Origin: JAJEEA01 sp965116765
GTDB lineage: Bacteria; Acidobacteriota; Vicinamibacteria; Vicinamibacterales; UBA8438
DNA length: 64,000 nucleotides
Assembly: GCA_965116765.1 (NCBI GenBank)
Contig: OZ220718.1
Location: 2,046,001-2,110,000, forward strand
Reading direction: 5' to 3'
Both the position numbers and the translations under genes were made by a program. Every line of letters starts with the position of its first letter. Positions within the stretch are counted from its first letter, which is position 1. The notes under the pieces are model-generated. The model was not told the origin of the DNA, did no database searches, and saw nothing but the letters and a program-made list of their open reading frames with translations. Shown here piece after piece: positions 9,585-18,309 of this stretch.

Positions 9585-10022
9585 TCATGCGTCGCCGGCC
9601 GACTCGGGCCGCTGCTCCTTGTGCTCGGTCCAGGGTATCCACCCGGACCGCGTCCTGAACCCCCACTGGCGTACTCGCCGGCCGCGCACCACGACGGTCA
9701 CGGGCGGCCGGGGCGGGTCTATCTCCACCCGGTGCAACCAGCGTGCGGGTCGCAGCCGGACCGCCCCCGGCGGATGCCATCGCCGGACTGGCGCGCCGTC
9801 CGGTCCGGGCGTGTGCTCCCAGTAGCCGCCCCGGAGGATGACGGTCAGGAACCACCACGGGTGGTCGTGCAGCGAGTCGTCGTCGCTGGCGTGGAACCAG
9901 TGGACGTAGATGCCGAACCAGCGGGACGAGATCACCCGCAGCCGCCGCAGGTACAGCTCGCCCTCGTGCCGGTGGATGGACTCCCACTCCCAGATGCGGA
10001 ATCGCCCCGGTTCCGATTCCAT
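9585..10022 (-). CDS. Cupin-like conserved hypothetical protein
   Basis: This 145-residue soluble protein is rich in Trp and His. The segment LHDHPWWFLTVILRGGYWEH, followed by HPPGAVRLRPARWLHRVE, has the two-box layout of a cupin metal site (His-x-His early, a later His). Similar small proteins with the HDHPW box are found in phages and bacteria, with no assigned activity. It lies just downstream of the SMP-30-like gene on the same strand (32 bases between), so the two may be co-transcribed. The start at 10022 is the only nearby ATG in frame with the conserved region. Confidence 0.7.
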   Translation of the reverse strand: MESEPGRFRIWEWESIHRHEGELYLRRLRVISSRWFGIYVHWFHASDDDSLHDHPWWFLTVILRGGYWEHTPGPDGAPVRRWHPPGAVRLRPARWLHRVEIDPPRPPVTVVVRGRRVRQWGFRTRSGWIPWTEHKEQRPESAGDA

Positions 10023-10054
10023 CACGACGGCGGCCAGCCTCCGTCCCCTGGCAG

Positions 10055-11185
10055 CTAGCGACGCGTTCCCTCGACGTCGGTGCGGACGCTGAAGAGCGTC
10101 TTCCCCGCGGTGACGTACAGCGTGCGCAGGTCCGCCCCCCCGAAGGCGGCGTTGGTGATGGTGTCCTCCGGCACCGGGATGTGCTCGATCAGCTCGCCGG
10201 CCGGCGAGAACACGTGGACGCCGGCCACCGTGTCGAGGGTCTCGCTCGTCCCCCGCGTGCGGTTCAGCCCCGCCGCCACGTAGAGGTTGCCGGCGCTGTC
10301 GATGGTCATGCCGTCGCCGCTGCGCCCCGGCAGGAAGTCGTGGAAGATGCGCATGTTGCCGACGGTGCCCTCGGGGCTCAGGTCGTAGGCCCGGATGAGC
10401 CGGGGGCCGCCCTCGGCCTGCTCGGTCTCGATGACGTACAGCGTGGTGTCGTCGGGCGAGATGACGATGCCGTTGGGCCGCATGACCTCCGGCTCGGTGA
10501 GGATGCGCGCGACGGCGCCGTCGGGGTCGATGCGGTACACCCCGTGCACGCCGGTCTGGTTGTCGGTGGGGTTCGGGCCCGGCCGGTCGGTGAAGTAGAT
10601 GCGCCCCTGCCCGTCGATGGTCAGGTCGTTCGGCTGGTGCAGCTCCCGGCCCTCGAACGAGTCGGCCAGCACCTCGACCTCGCCCGTCGCCATGTCCGTG
10701 CGGGTGATGCGCGGCAGGCCGGTCTCGCCGTCCCCGCCCTCGCAAGCGAGGAGACGCCACTGGCTGTCGAAGATCAGCCCGTTGGCGCGGTTGCTGGGCT
10801 GGCGGAACGTGGTGAGCTGGCCGTCGGCCCACCGCATGATGCGGTTGTTGCCGAGGTCGGTGAAGTAGACCGAGCCGTCCTCGGCCACCGTCGGGCCCTC
10901 GGTGAACGCCACGGTGGTCTCGACCACGAGCTCCCGCGCCGGCGCGGCGTCGCCGGAAGCGGCCTCCGCGGCCCCGGGCGCGCCCCCGGCGCTCAGGGCG
11001 CCCTCCAGACCGGCCACGCTGTCCTGCAGCGCCGCGATGCTCTCGGCGGTGGCCGCCTGCTGGATCGCCAGGCCCTCGAGCTCCCGCAGGACGTGGGCGG
11101 TTCCCACGAACTGCGGCTCGGAATCGCCGCACGCGGAAAGAACAGGCGACAGGACCGCGATCGCGGCGATGGCAGATCTCTTCAT
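10055..11185 (-). CDS. SMP-30/gluconolactonase-like lipoprotein
   Basis: This 376-residue lipoprotein has the lipobox LSAC at about residues 16-19. A short helical or coiled-coil stretch follows (VLRELEGLAIQQAATAESIA). From about residue 90 there is a six-bladed propeller of the SGL/SMP-30 type, with FTEGPTVAEDGSVYFTD, NRANGLIFD and PNDLTIDGQGRIYFTD. The Glu, Asn and Asp that bind the divalent metal in this family appear to be present. Such enzymes hydrolyse sugar or aromatic lactones. That fits next to periplasmic quinoproteins, which produce lactones from aldoses. Start ATG 11185 has GGGGAG upstream. Confidence 0.85.
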   Translation of the reverse strand: MKRSAIAAIAVLSPVLSACGDSEPQFVGTAHVLRELEGLAIQQAATAESIAALQDSVAGLEGALSAGGAPGAAEAASGDAAPARELVVETTVAFTEGPTVAEDGSVYFTDLGNNRIMRWADGQLTTFRQPSNRANGLIFDSQWRLLACEGGDGETGLPRITRTDMATGEVEVLADSFEGRELHQPNDLTIDGQGRIYFTDRPGPNPTDNQTGVHGVYRIDPDGAVARILTEPEVMRPNGIVISPDDTTLYVIETEQAEGGPRLIRAYDLSPEGTVGNMRIFHDFLPGRSGDGMTIDSAGNLYVAAGLNRTRGTSETLDTVAGVHVFSPAGELIEHIPVPEDTITNAAFGGADLRTLYVTAGKTLFSVRTDVEGTRR

Positions 11186-11404
11186 CTGGGTGCTCCCCGG
11201 TCTGGCAGCCCGTGGCGAAGTGCCCGCCGCATCGGAGCGGCGAGGCATCCCGCCTGACTGCGTTGCTCCTCGGTCAAATGTGCCCGATACTCTCCCCCGT
11301 CCGGGCCTTGCCGGGCGGGCGGCCGCCGCCCCCGCGGACGGGCGCCCGCCGGCCGCGGTGCGGCGCGGGGTCTCGCCGCGGGCCGCCGGTCGCGAGTCGT
11401 AGGC

Positions 11405-13522
11405 TCACTCCGGCAGCCGAAAGGCGATCAGCTCCGGCGGGCGGCCGCCGATCGTCACCGCGATGTACTGGCGCCCGTCGACCATGTAGGTCATGGGCGT
11501 GCCCAGGGCCCCGGTGGGCAGGTCCACCGAGCCGAGCTCCTCGCCGGTCTCCTTCGACCGCGCGACGAGACGCGGCCCGCCGTCGCTGCCGCCGGCCGAG
11601 AGGGCGCTGACGACCAGCGTCTTCGTGAGCACCGGCCCGCCGACGCCGTCGCCGCCGAGCGGCGGCAGGTTCAGGTCGCGCAGCCGCGGATGGTTGCGGT
11701 ACCTGTCGCCGTTGCCGAGCGGCTGCATCCACACGTGGTCGCCGGTGTTCATGTCGATGGCGGTCATCCGCGAGTAGGGCGGCTTGAGCAGGGGCAGCCC
11801 CTGGGGCATGAGGTTGCCGCTGCGCGACGGCCCCAGGCCGCGCGTCATCCGTTCCCCCTCGGGGGCGCCGTGGGTGTAGGCCACGGTGGCGCCCAGCTCG
11901 GGGTCCGGCTCGTACATCGTGATGACCACCGCCTGGTTCCTCGACGGCACGTAGAGCACGCCGGTCTCGGGGTCGATGGCGGCCCCCGCCCAGGTCGCGG
12001 CCCCCCCGTCCGGCGGGCGCATCAGGGTCCCCTGCCAGCCGCCCTCCTCGCGCCGGGAGATCGGCGTGAACAGCGGCCCGAGCCGGTACGGCTGCACCAC
12101 CTCGACGGCGATCTCGCGGAGCTCGGGGGTGAAGTCGACGAGGTCGTCGATGGTCACGCCCTGGTACTCGAACGGCGCGGGACGGGTGGGAAACGGCTGG
12201 GTCGGCGAGACGTACTCGCCGGGCATGTTCGTCTCCGTCGGGACCGGACGTTCCTCGATCGGCCACACCGGCTCCCCCGTCACCCGATCGAACGTGTAGA
12301 CGAAGCCCTGCTTGCTCACCTGCACCAGGGCCTTGACGTCGCGCCCGTCCACGGTGACGTCCACCAGGTTGGGATGGGTCGGGAAGTCGTAGTCCCACAG
12401 GCCGTGGTGCACGGCCTGGAAGTGCCAGACCCGCTGCCCGGTCTCGACGTCGACGGCGATGATCGTCTCCGAGAACAGGTTGTCGCCGGGCCGGTCGGCC
12501 CCGTAGTAGTCGTTGGTGGTGGTGCCGGTGGGCAGGTAGACGTGCCCCAGCTCGTTGTCGCCGGCGAGCATCGACCACACGTTGGCGTTGCCCGAGTAGC
12601 GCCACGACTCGTTCAGCCAGGTGTCGGCCCCGAACTCGTCGGCGCTGTTGGGCACGGTGTGGAAGTCCCAGGCGTGGGTCCCGGTCCTGACGTCCCAGGC
12701 CCGCACCCAGCCCGGCACCGCCTCCTTGGTGATGCGCCGGTCGGCGACCTGCGAGCCGTGGATGACCCGGTCGCGCACCACGATGGGCGGCGAGTGGATG
12801 CCGTAGAGCATGGCGTTCAGGTAGTCGCGCTCCTCGCGGTCCGCCCGCGGCAGGCCGACCATCGCGTCGACGATGCCGCTGCCGTCGGGGCCGAAGTCGG
12901 GGCAGGGCCGCCCGGTACCGGCGTCGACGCACACCAGGTAGCCGGCCCCGGTGCCCCAGAAGATGCGCTCGTCACCCTCGCCGTCGGTCCAGTACGCCAC
13001 CCCCCGCTGCCGGAAGGTGCCGGTCATCGGGGTGGTGCCCTCCTCGTAGCTCTTCGGGTTGAAGACCCACAGGGTCTCGCCGGTCACGGCGTCGACGGCC
13101 ACCCCCTGCGAGATCGCGGTGTTGAAGTAGAGCACCCCGCCGACCATCAGCGGCGTCGCCTGCATGCCGCCGGGGCGCGGCGGGTGCCCCCGCCGGTAGA
13201 GGTTCGGGTTGTCCTCCTCCAGCGAGGCCACGATGGTCTCGAGCGGCGCCCACCACTCGCTGCCGTCGGGCATCGTGCGGCTGACCATGGCGTCGACCGA
13301 CGCCCAGCGCCACGCGATCTCGAGGTCGGCGAAGTTGGCGGCGTCGATCTGGTCGAGCGGCGAGTACTTCTGGCCGGCGATGTTGCCCGCGTAGCTGCGC
13401 CACTCGCCGTTCTCGGTGCCATAGGTCTGCCACGGGCCGTCCTGCGCCCGAACCGGCCCGGCGGGCGACATCAGCAGGAGCCCGACGAGCCCGGCCGCGA
13501 GACGTGTCGGCATCTGCGCCAT
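11405..13522 (-). CDS. PQQ-dependent glucose-dehydrogenase-type quinoprotein (paralogue 1)
   Basis: This 705-residue exported enzyme has a signal peptide (to about residue 26, VRAQ). The propeller repeats are of the form DAVTGETLWVFNP and DVETGQRVWHFQ. The sequence HHGLWDYDFP is the active-site region typical of membrane glucose/quinate dehydrogenase-type quinoproteins. It lacks the N-terminal transmembrane helices of mGDH and has no CxxCH, so it should be a soluble or loosely attached periplasmic protein. It is about 45 percent similar by eye to the product of 15075-17033. ATG 13522 is preceded by GGGAGG. Likely activity: oxidation of aldoses or polyols to lactones or ketones, passing electrons to the quinone pool or a cytochrome. 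Confidence 0.88.
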   Translation of the reverse strand: MAQMPTRLAAGLVGLLLMSPAGPVRAQDGPWQTYGTENGEWRSYAGNIAGQKYSPLDQIDAANFADLEIAWRWASVDAMVSRTMPDGSEWWAPLETIVASLEEDNPNLYRRGHPPRPGGMQATPLMVGGVLYFNTAISQGVAVDAVTGETLWVFNPKSYEEGTTPMTGTFRQRGVAYWTDGEGDERIFWGTGAGYLVCVDAGTGRPCPDFGPDGSGIVDAMVGLPRADREERDYLNAMLYGIHSPPIVVRDRVIHGSQVADRRITKEAVPGWVRAWDVRTGTHAWDFHTVPNSADEFGADTWLNESWRYSGNANVWSMLAGDNELGHVYLPTGTTTNDYYGADRPGDNLFSETIIAVDVETGQRVWHFQAVHHGLWDYDFPTHPNLVDVTVDGRDVKALVQVSKQGFVYTFDRVTGEPVWPIEERPVPTETNMPGEYVSPTQPFPTRPAPFEYQGVTIDDLVDFTPELREIAVEVVQPYRLGPLFTPISRREEGGWQGTLMRPPDGGAATWAGAAIDPETGVLYVPSRNQAVVITMYEPDPELGATVAYTHGAPEGERMTRGLGPSRSGNLMPQGLPLLKPPYSRMTAIDMNTGDHVWMQPLGNGDRYRNHPRLRDLNLPPLGGDGVGGPVLTKTLVVSALSAGGSDGGPRLVARSKETGEELGSVDLPTGALGTPMTYMVDGRQYIAVTIGGRPPELIAFRLPE

Positions 13523-13565
13523 CGACTGAACCTCCCTCGACTCTTCCCGAATCCGAAACCGCCAG

Positions 13566-13571
13566 ATTATA
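13566..13571 (-). promoter_or_regulatory. Candidate -10 box for the quinoprotein gene at 11405-13522
   Basis: A perfect TATAAT is read on the minus strand, giving a predicted leader of about 35-40 bases that contains the Shine-Dalgarno site. No clear -35 is seen. Confidence 0.5.
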
Positions 13572-13717
13572 CCCAGGAGTCGGCGCCTGTCGCCCGGGAC
13601 GCGCCACACGACCCGGAGGCGGCCCCTCGCCCGCGCAAGGGCGGCCCGCTCCCGGGGGGGCGGCGCGCCCCCCGCGGCGCCGTACGGCTCCCCGGCGCCG
13701 CCGGGCGGGCGTAGCAG

Positions 13718-13987
13718 CTATCGGTCGCCGCGCCGGCCGCCCGAGAGGCGGGGATGGTGGCCGTGCACGTCGGTCCGGGCCGCGGGGTTGGCGGGGGACG
13801 ACGCCCCCGCCTGCGGCCCCTCTCCCATGACCTTGACGGTGCCGTCCGCCACGAGCTGCCTGACCGCGTCGCCGTCGGCGTCGTGGGTCGAGATCTGGCC
13901 TTCCTTCCGGGGCCCCAGCCGTAGCACCTTCCCGCGGGACAGGTGGATTCTGAGGAACCGGGAGGTCTGATTGAGAATGGTGATCAT
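13718..13987 (-). CDS. Small conserved hypothetical protein
   Basis: This 89-residue protein begins MITILNQTSRFLRIHLSRGK. A short globular beta-type N-terminal half follows (VLRLGPRKEGQIS, then VRQLVADGTVKVMGEG). The C-terminus is a disordered tail rich in Ala, Pro, His and Arg. Proteins with the ILN.T.RFL.I.L..GK..RL.P opening occur in several soil phyla without known function. A GGAG lies upstream of ATG 13987. The tail after residue ~62 may be non-conserved. The gene is divergent from the RRM gene. Confidence 0.6.
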   Translation of the reverse strand: MITILNQTSRFLRIHLSRGKVLRLGPRKEGQISTHDADGDAVRQLVADGTVKVMGEGPQAGASSPANPAARTDVHGHHPRLSGGRRGDR

Positions 13988-14165
13988 CGTCTCGCGCGTC
14001 TCCGTCGCCGCTCTCGATGATACTGCACCGCGGTCGCCGCCGCGCCGGGCCGCCTTTGCGTTTCCCCGAGTGACGGAGTATGCTGACTCCTCGCTCGCGC
14101 GGCGCGTGTCGCCGAGATCGGCGGGCCGTGTTACATTTCCCGCGCCACAACAGGAGAGGCACACC

Positions 14166-14540
14166 ATTTCTTCACGAATCTTCGTCGGCAACCTCAGCTA
14201 CGAAACGTCATCGACCGAGCTCGAGACCCTGTTCGGACAGGTGGGTCAGGTCACGGAGGTGTTCCTCCCCGTGGATCGGGCCACCGACAAGCCCCGGGGG
14301 TTCGCTTTCGTCGAGTTCGGGGACGCCGCCTCGGTGTCCCAGGCCATCGAGAAGCTGGACGGGACGGAGCTCAACGGCCGCAACCTCCGGGTGAGCGAAG
14401 CCCGCGACCGGGCGCCGCGGCCTCCGATGGGGCCGCCGCCGTTCATGGACGACGGCCCGCCATCCATGGACTTCGGCCGGCGACCGGCGAAGCCCAAGGG
14501 CAGCCGCCGGGGCCTTCGCGGCCGCAAGCGCGGGTTCTAG
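14166..14540 (+). CDS. RRM-domain RNA-binding protein with apparent ATT start codon
   Basis: This protein of about 124 residues carries a single RNA recognition motif. RNP2 is IFVGNL (residues ~5-10) and RNP1 is RGFAFVEF (~45-52). A Pro/Met-rich linker and a basic RGG-like tail follow (KGSRRGLRGRKRGF). Bacterial Rbp proteins of this type bind RNA and often respond to cold. In frame, no ATG, GTG or TTG lies near the conserved start. However AGGAGAGG (14152-14159) is followed, nine bases after AGGAG, by ATT at 14166, giving I-SSRIFVGNL. An ATG at 13971 would force translation across the divergent gene and is unlikely. The ATT is therefore taken as the start, as in infC genes. Confidence 0.8.
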   Translation: MSSRIFVGNLSYETSSTELETLFGQVGQVTEVFLPVDRATDKPRGFAFVEFGDAASVSQAIEKLDGTELNGRNLRVSEARDRAPRPPMGPPPFMDDGPPSMDFGRRPAKPKGSRRGLRGRKRGF

Positions 14541-14651
14541 CGCGTCGCGTTCCGGATTCCCGGCGCCCACTGCCCGCGGGCGCCCGGTCTTCGTGTGCCA
14601 GCGGACGGCGCTGATCCTCGTCGTCCTCGGTCCGCGCCCCGCCCGCTTGCC

Positions 14652-14819
14652 GCAGGAGCCCCCGGCCGGACCGTCCGACTCGCAACTCGCGCCAACCCCT
14701 CCGCCGGCAGGAGCCCCCGACCGGACCGTCCGACTCGCAGCTCGCGCCAACCCCTCCGCCGGCAGGAGCCCCCCGCTGGACCGACCGTCCGACTCGCAGC
14801 TCGCGCCCAGTGTCCGGGG
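14652..14819 (+). repeat. Tandem repeat, three copies of a 55-bp unit
   Basis: Units begin at 14652, 14707 and 14762, each with GCAGGAGCCCCC and then GGACCGTCCGACTCGCA and CTCGCGCCAACCCC. The third copy has a 3-base insertion. The repeat lies in a 534-base gap (14541-15074) between the RRM gene and a converging quinoprotein gene. The rest of the gap is low-complexity GC-rich DNA with CGTCGTG and CGGCG repeats and no supported gene. Confidence 0.85.
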
Positions 14820-15074
14820 GTAGTCCGCGGTAGGCGCCTGACCCCGGCCGGCGCCCCCGCCCGCGGGAGCCCCGGCGGACATCCGGCTTGCGGCTCCCGC
14901 CCGCCACAGGCGATGCGTGCCCGCTCCGGCCCTGGTCGCGCCGGCTCCGGTGTTCGTCGTGCCGCGCCTGCTCGTCGTGGCACCGCGCCCGGCCGTCGTG
15001 CCGCCGCGTCCGGCCTTCGCGGCGGCGACGCCGGTGTTCGCGGCGCGGCTCGTCTTCGCGGCGCCGCCCGGCGG

Positions 15075-17033
15075 TCAGGGCAGTGCGAACGCCAGCGTCT
15101 CGCCGGGGGTCTCGACGTCCCCCGTCGCCACCAGCAGATACTGCTTCCCGTCGGCCAGGTAGGTGACCGGCGGCGCGATGGTCCCCGCCGGCAGCTCCGT
15201 CTCCCAGACGACATCGCCGGTGGCCTTGTCGTAGGCCCGGAAGATACGGCCGCCGTAGTTGGTCACGATCTGCGGCGGCATGCCCTCGGGCACCCGCGCC
15301 CCGCCCGGCAGGTTGGTCGAGCCCTCGCCGATGAACAGCAGCGTCTTCGTCAGCAGGGGCGCGGGGCGGCCGGGGACACCCAGCTTCCCGAGGTTGAGGT
15401 GGCGAATCGCCGGATGGTTCCGCGGGCCGTCGCCGTTGGGGGTCATCCAGACGATCTCGCCGCGGTTCATGTCGATGGCGGTGATGCGCCCGTAGGGCGG
15501 CTTGAACAGCGGCAGGCCCCGCGGGCCGCCGATCCACTGCCGGCTCCCCTTGATGTAGTTGAGGTTCGTGCGGTCCGGGTTGCCCTCGATGATGTCGGCC
15601 ACGAACGGCGACGTGATCGAGGGGATGTAGAGCATGCCGGTCTCGGGGTCGAAGGCGCCCCCCTGTACGTCGGCGCCGCCCTGCGAGCCCGGCAGCTGAA
15701 TGGTCCCCTGCCTGTCGTTCGGGCCGTCGCCGCGAATCGACGGCGGCGTGAACATCGGGCCGATGACGTAGCGGTCGGTGATGGCGATGGCCTCGGCCCG
15801 CAGCTCGGGCGTGAAGTCGATCAGGTTCTCGATGGTCGCCCCCTGCCGGTCGAACGCCGGGGGCTTCGTCGGGAACGGCTGGGTGGGCGAGGTCAGCTCG
15901 CCCGGCGTCGCCGACTGCGGCACCGGGCGCTCCTCGATGGGCCACACCGGCTCGCCGGTGGCGCGGTCGAAGACGAAGACGAACGCCTGCTTGGTGAGCT
16001 GGGCCACCGCGGCGATCTCGCGGCCGTCGACGGTGATGTCCATCAGGATCGGCGCCGTCGGCACGTCGTAGTCCCACAGCCCGTGGTGCACGGTCTGGAA
16101 GTGCCAGACCCGCTCGCCGGTCTCGGCGTCGACGCAGACGATGCTCTGGCCGTAGAGGTTGTCGCCGCCGCGGTGGCCGCCGTACATGTCGTTGGTGGGC
16201 GAGCTGGTCGGCATGTAGACGTAGCCGAGCTCCTCGTCGGCGCTGAACAGCGACCACACCGGCGCGTGCCCCGAGTACTGCCACGAGTCGTTCATCCAGG
16301 TGTCGGTGCCGAACTCGCCGGCCTGGGGGATGGTGTGGAAGATCCAGCGCAGCTCGCCGGTCCGCACGTCGAAGGCCCGCACGTCGCCGCGAATCCCCTC
16401 CATGGTCTGGAACGTGTCGCCCATCGACTGCCCGACCACCACCACGTCCCGCACCACCGTCGGGGCGCCCCCCCACCGGTAGCGGGCCCCCTCGGCGAGC
16501 CCGATGACGAGATGCACGCGGCCGCCGTCGCCGAAGTCGGGGAACAGCTCGCCGGTGTCGGGGTGCAGGGCGTACATGTACTCGCCGCGCTGGGAGATGA
16601 TGCGGGCCTCGTCCCCGTCCGACCAGTAGGCGACGCCGCGGGTGCCAGCCCCGCGCACGTCGTCGCCGCCCCCGTACGGCGCCTGCACCCAGCGGGTCTC
16701 GCCGGTGGTCACGTCGAAGGCCTCGACGAGCCCGACCGCGTTGGGCACGTAGCCGGTGTCGCCCACGATGAGCGGAGCGGCGGTGGAGACGTTCGAGAAC
16801 CGGAGGTTCGGGTCCATCTCGAGGTAGGCCGGATCGACGATCGGCCGGCGCCAGGCGATCTCGAGCTGCCCGACGTTGTCGGCCGAGATCTGGTCGAGGG
16901 ACGAGTACTTCGTGCTGCCGAGGTCGGCGCCGAAGCTTCGCCACTCGCCGTCCGTCGCCCCCTGCTGGGCGAACGCGGCGGCTGCCGCCGCCAGGGCGGT
17001 CACGGTCATCAGGAACGTCGCACGAGGACGCAT
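15075..17033 (-). CDS. PQQ-dependent glucose-dehydrogenase-type quinoprotein (paralogue 2)
   Basis: This 652-residue exported protein has a signal peptide ending AAFAQ (about residue 23). It is a paralogue of 11405-13522. They share the opening GEWRSFGADLGSTKYSSLDQ, the HHGLWDYDVP active-site segment, WPIEERPVPQS and the propeller motif DAETGERVWHF. No heme motif is seen. ATG 17033 has AGGAGG seven bases upstream. It is probably a periplasmic sugar or polyol dehydrogenase using pyrroloquinoline quinone and calcium. No pqq biosynthesis genes are in the window, so the cofactor is made elsewhere or taken up. Confidence 0.88.
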   Translation of the reverse strand: MRPRATFLMTVTALAAAAAAFAQQGATDGEWRSFGADLGSTKYSSLDQISADNVGQLEIAWRRPIVDPAYLEMDPNLRFSNVSTAAPLIVGDTGYVPNAVGLVEAFDVTTGETRWVQAPYGGGDDVRGAGTRGVAYWSDGDEARIISQRGEYMYALHPDTGELFPDFGDGGRVHLVIGLAEGARYRWGGAPTVVRDVVVVGQSMGDTFQTMEGIRGDVRAFDVRTGELRWIFHTIPQAGEFGTDTWMNDSWQYSGHAPVWSLFSADEELGYVYMPTSSPTNDMYGGHRGGDNLYGQSIVCVDAETGERVWHFQTVHHGLWDYDVPTAPILMDITVDGREIAAVAQLTKQAFVFVFDRATGEPVWPIEERPVPQSATPGELTSPTQPFPTKPPAFDRQGATIENLIDFTPELRAEAIAITDRYVIGPMFTPPSIRGDGPNDRQGTIQLPGSQGGADVQGGAFDPETGMLYIPSITSPFVADIIEGNPDRTNLNYIKGSRQWIGGPRGLPLFKPPYGRITAIDMNRGEIVWMTPNGDGPRNHPAIRHLNLGKLGVPGRPAPLLTKTLLFIGEGSTNLPGGARVPEGMPPQIVTNYGGRIFRAYDKATGDVVWETELPAGTIAPPVTYLADGKQYLLVATGDVETPGETLAFALP

Positions 17034-17076
17034 CGGTAGGCCTCCTTCGGGAACGGATGGGTCACGATGAGGTTGG

Positions 17077-17082
17077 ATTATA
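17077..17082 (-). promoter_or_regulatory. Candidate -10 box for the quinoprotein gene at 15075-17033
   Basis: TATAAT is read on the minus strand about 44 bases upstream of ATG 17033, leaving a leader that includes AGGAGG. No strong -35 is seen. Confidence 0.5.
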
Positions 17083-17124
17083 GTCGCCGCGCGACCCCGA
17101 GTCGCGGGCCGCGGCCCCACCCGG

Positions 17125-17562
17125 CTACGGCGCCTGATCGCGGGCGGTCCCGACCGAGCGCGTCAGGCGCTTCACGATGGCGCTGTAGTTCAGCAGGGTC
17201 CGCTCCCCCGCCGTCACCTGCCCGCGGACGAAGGTCAGCGACCGCGTGCGCCGGACGACCTCGGCCGTCGACTCGACGAAGTCGCCGACCTCGCCGGGCG
17301 CGGTGAACTCGCAGCTCAGGGACACGGTGACGCACCGCTCGCCGGGCAGGCTATGGATGGCGGTCAGGCACAGCGCGAAATCGGCGAAGGTCATGAGGAT
17401 GCCGCCGTGGAGCTGCCCCGCGGTGTTGGCGTGCTTCGGCTGCGCCTCGAACGCGAAGCGCAGGCGGCCGTCCTCGTCCTCACGGTAGCAGAGGGGCCCG
17501 ACCAGGTCCTCGAACGGGTCCACGTACTCGAACAGCCGATAGCCCTCGGGCACACCTGTCAT
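17125..17562 (-). CDS. PaaI-family hotdog thioesterase
   Basis: This 145-residue protein has a single hotdog fold. The diagnostic segment is HANTAGQLHGGILMTFADFA, which includes the HGG loop and the Asp that activates water in PaaI-like acyl-CoA thioesterases. The later segment VTVSLSCEFTAPGEVGD fits the family. It should hydrolyse acyl- or arylacyl-CoA thioesters in the cytoplasm. ATG 17562 is preceded by GAGGAAACC. It is upstream of nothing obvious and has a HAD phosphatase on the same strand behind it (85 bases). Confidence 0.85.
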   Translation of the reverse strand: MTGVPEGYRLFEYVDPFEDLVGPLCYREDEDGRLRFAFEAQPKHANTAGQLHGGILMTFADFALCLTAIHSLPGERCVTVSLSCEFTAPGEVGDFVESTAEVVRRTRSLTFVRGQVTAGERTLLNYSAIVKRLTRSVGTARDQAP

Positions 17563-17647
17563 GGTTTCCTCGCCTCGGCGGGAACGCCGGCAACTCCCCG
17601 TCACCCCTGCGCATCGGCGTCCCGGGGCCGGACGGCGTCGATGCCCT

Positions 17648-18289
17648 TCACTGGAGCTCCAGGATCCGTTCGGGACGCTCCAGCCAGTAGTCCGGCTGGT
17701 GCGGATCGAGCGAAGCGCGCGAAAACGGACCCCACAGCGCCGCCGCCGTCGACACCCCCGCCGCCCGACCGGCCTCGCAGTCGTGGGGCGAGTCACCGAT
17801 GAAGACGGTCTCCGCCGGATGCGCCTCGAGCCGGGCCAGCGCCGCGAGCACCGGCGCCGGATGCGGCTTGTGCTCGGTCACGTCGTCCGACGTCACGAGC
17901 AGCTCGAACGAGCCGTCGAGCGCGCAGTGCCGCAGGCCCCGCTCCGCCGCCGTGCGGTTCTTGCTCGTGACGATGCCCAGCCGCGCGCCGCGCGCCCTCA
18001 GCTCGGCGACGACCCCGTGGATCCCCGCGTACGGCTTCACGAGCCGGTCGTGGTGCTCGAGGTTGTGGGCGCGGTAGGTGGCGGCCATCCGCGTCACCTC
18101 GTCGGCGTCTCGCGCATAGCGCGCGAGCTGCGGCCGGAGGGGCCGGCCGAACCCGGCCCGCCACTCGTCGTCGGGCGGCACCGCCCCGCGGTGCGTCACC
18201 ATGGTGTGTCGGAACGACGACATGATCAGCTCGATCGAGTCGATCAACGTGCCGTCGAGATCGAACAGATAGGTCGAGAGCCGCGCCAT
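17648..18289 (-). CDS. HAD-family phosphatase (phosphoglycolate phosphatase-like)
   Basis: This 213-residue protein shows all HAD motifs. DLDGT (nucleophile Asp and acid Asp) is near residue 10, and VTSKN follows (motif II, Ser/Thr). A conserved Lys is in EHKPHP, and GDSPHD is motif IV. The helical cap lies between motifs I and II, as in PpaX/Gph proteins. Likely substrates are small phosphoesters such as phosphoglycolate or pyrophosphate; sequence alone does not decide. The -10 box TATAAT lies only 14 bases before the ATG, so the message is probably leaderless or nearly so. Confidence 0.88.
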   Translation of the reverse strand: MARLSTYLFDLDGTLIDSIELIMSSFRHTMVTHRGAVPPDDEWRAGFGRPLRPQLARYARDADEVTRMAATYRAHNLEHHDRLVKPYAGIHGVVAELRARGARLGIVTSKNRTAAERGLRHCALDGSFELLVTSDDVTEHKPHPAPVLAALARLEAHPAETVFIGDSPHDCEAGRAAGVSTAAALWGPFSRASLDPHQPDYWLERPERILELQ

Positions 18290-18303
18290 CGTGGTGCCGG
18301 CGG

Positions 18304-18309
18304 ATTATA
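18304..18309 (-). promoter_or_regulatory. Candidate -10 box for the HAD phosphatase gene
   Basis: TATAAT on the minus strand ends 14 bases before ATG 18289, which predicts a transcript with a leader under 10 bases. Confidence 0.5.

Noticed and set aside
13561..13610. A possible further element copy with CCAGGAGTCGGCGCC
   Set aside because: Only about 15 bases match and neither helix can be formed.
14652..14819. CRISPR-like array
   Set aside because: The 55-bp units are contiguous tandem repeats with no unique spacers, and no cas genes are present.
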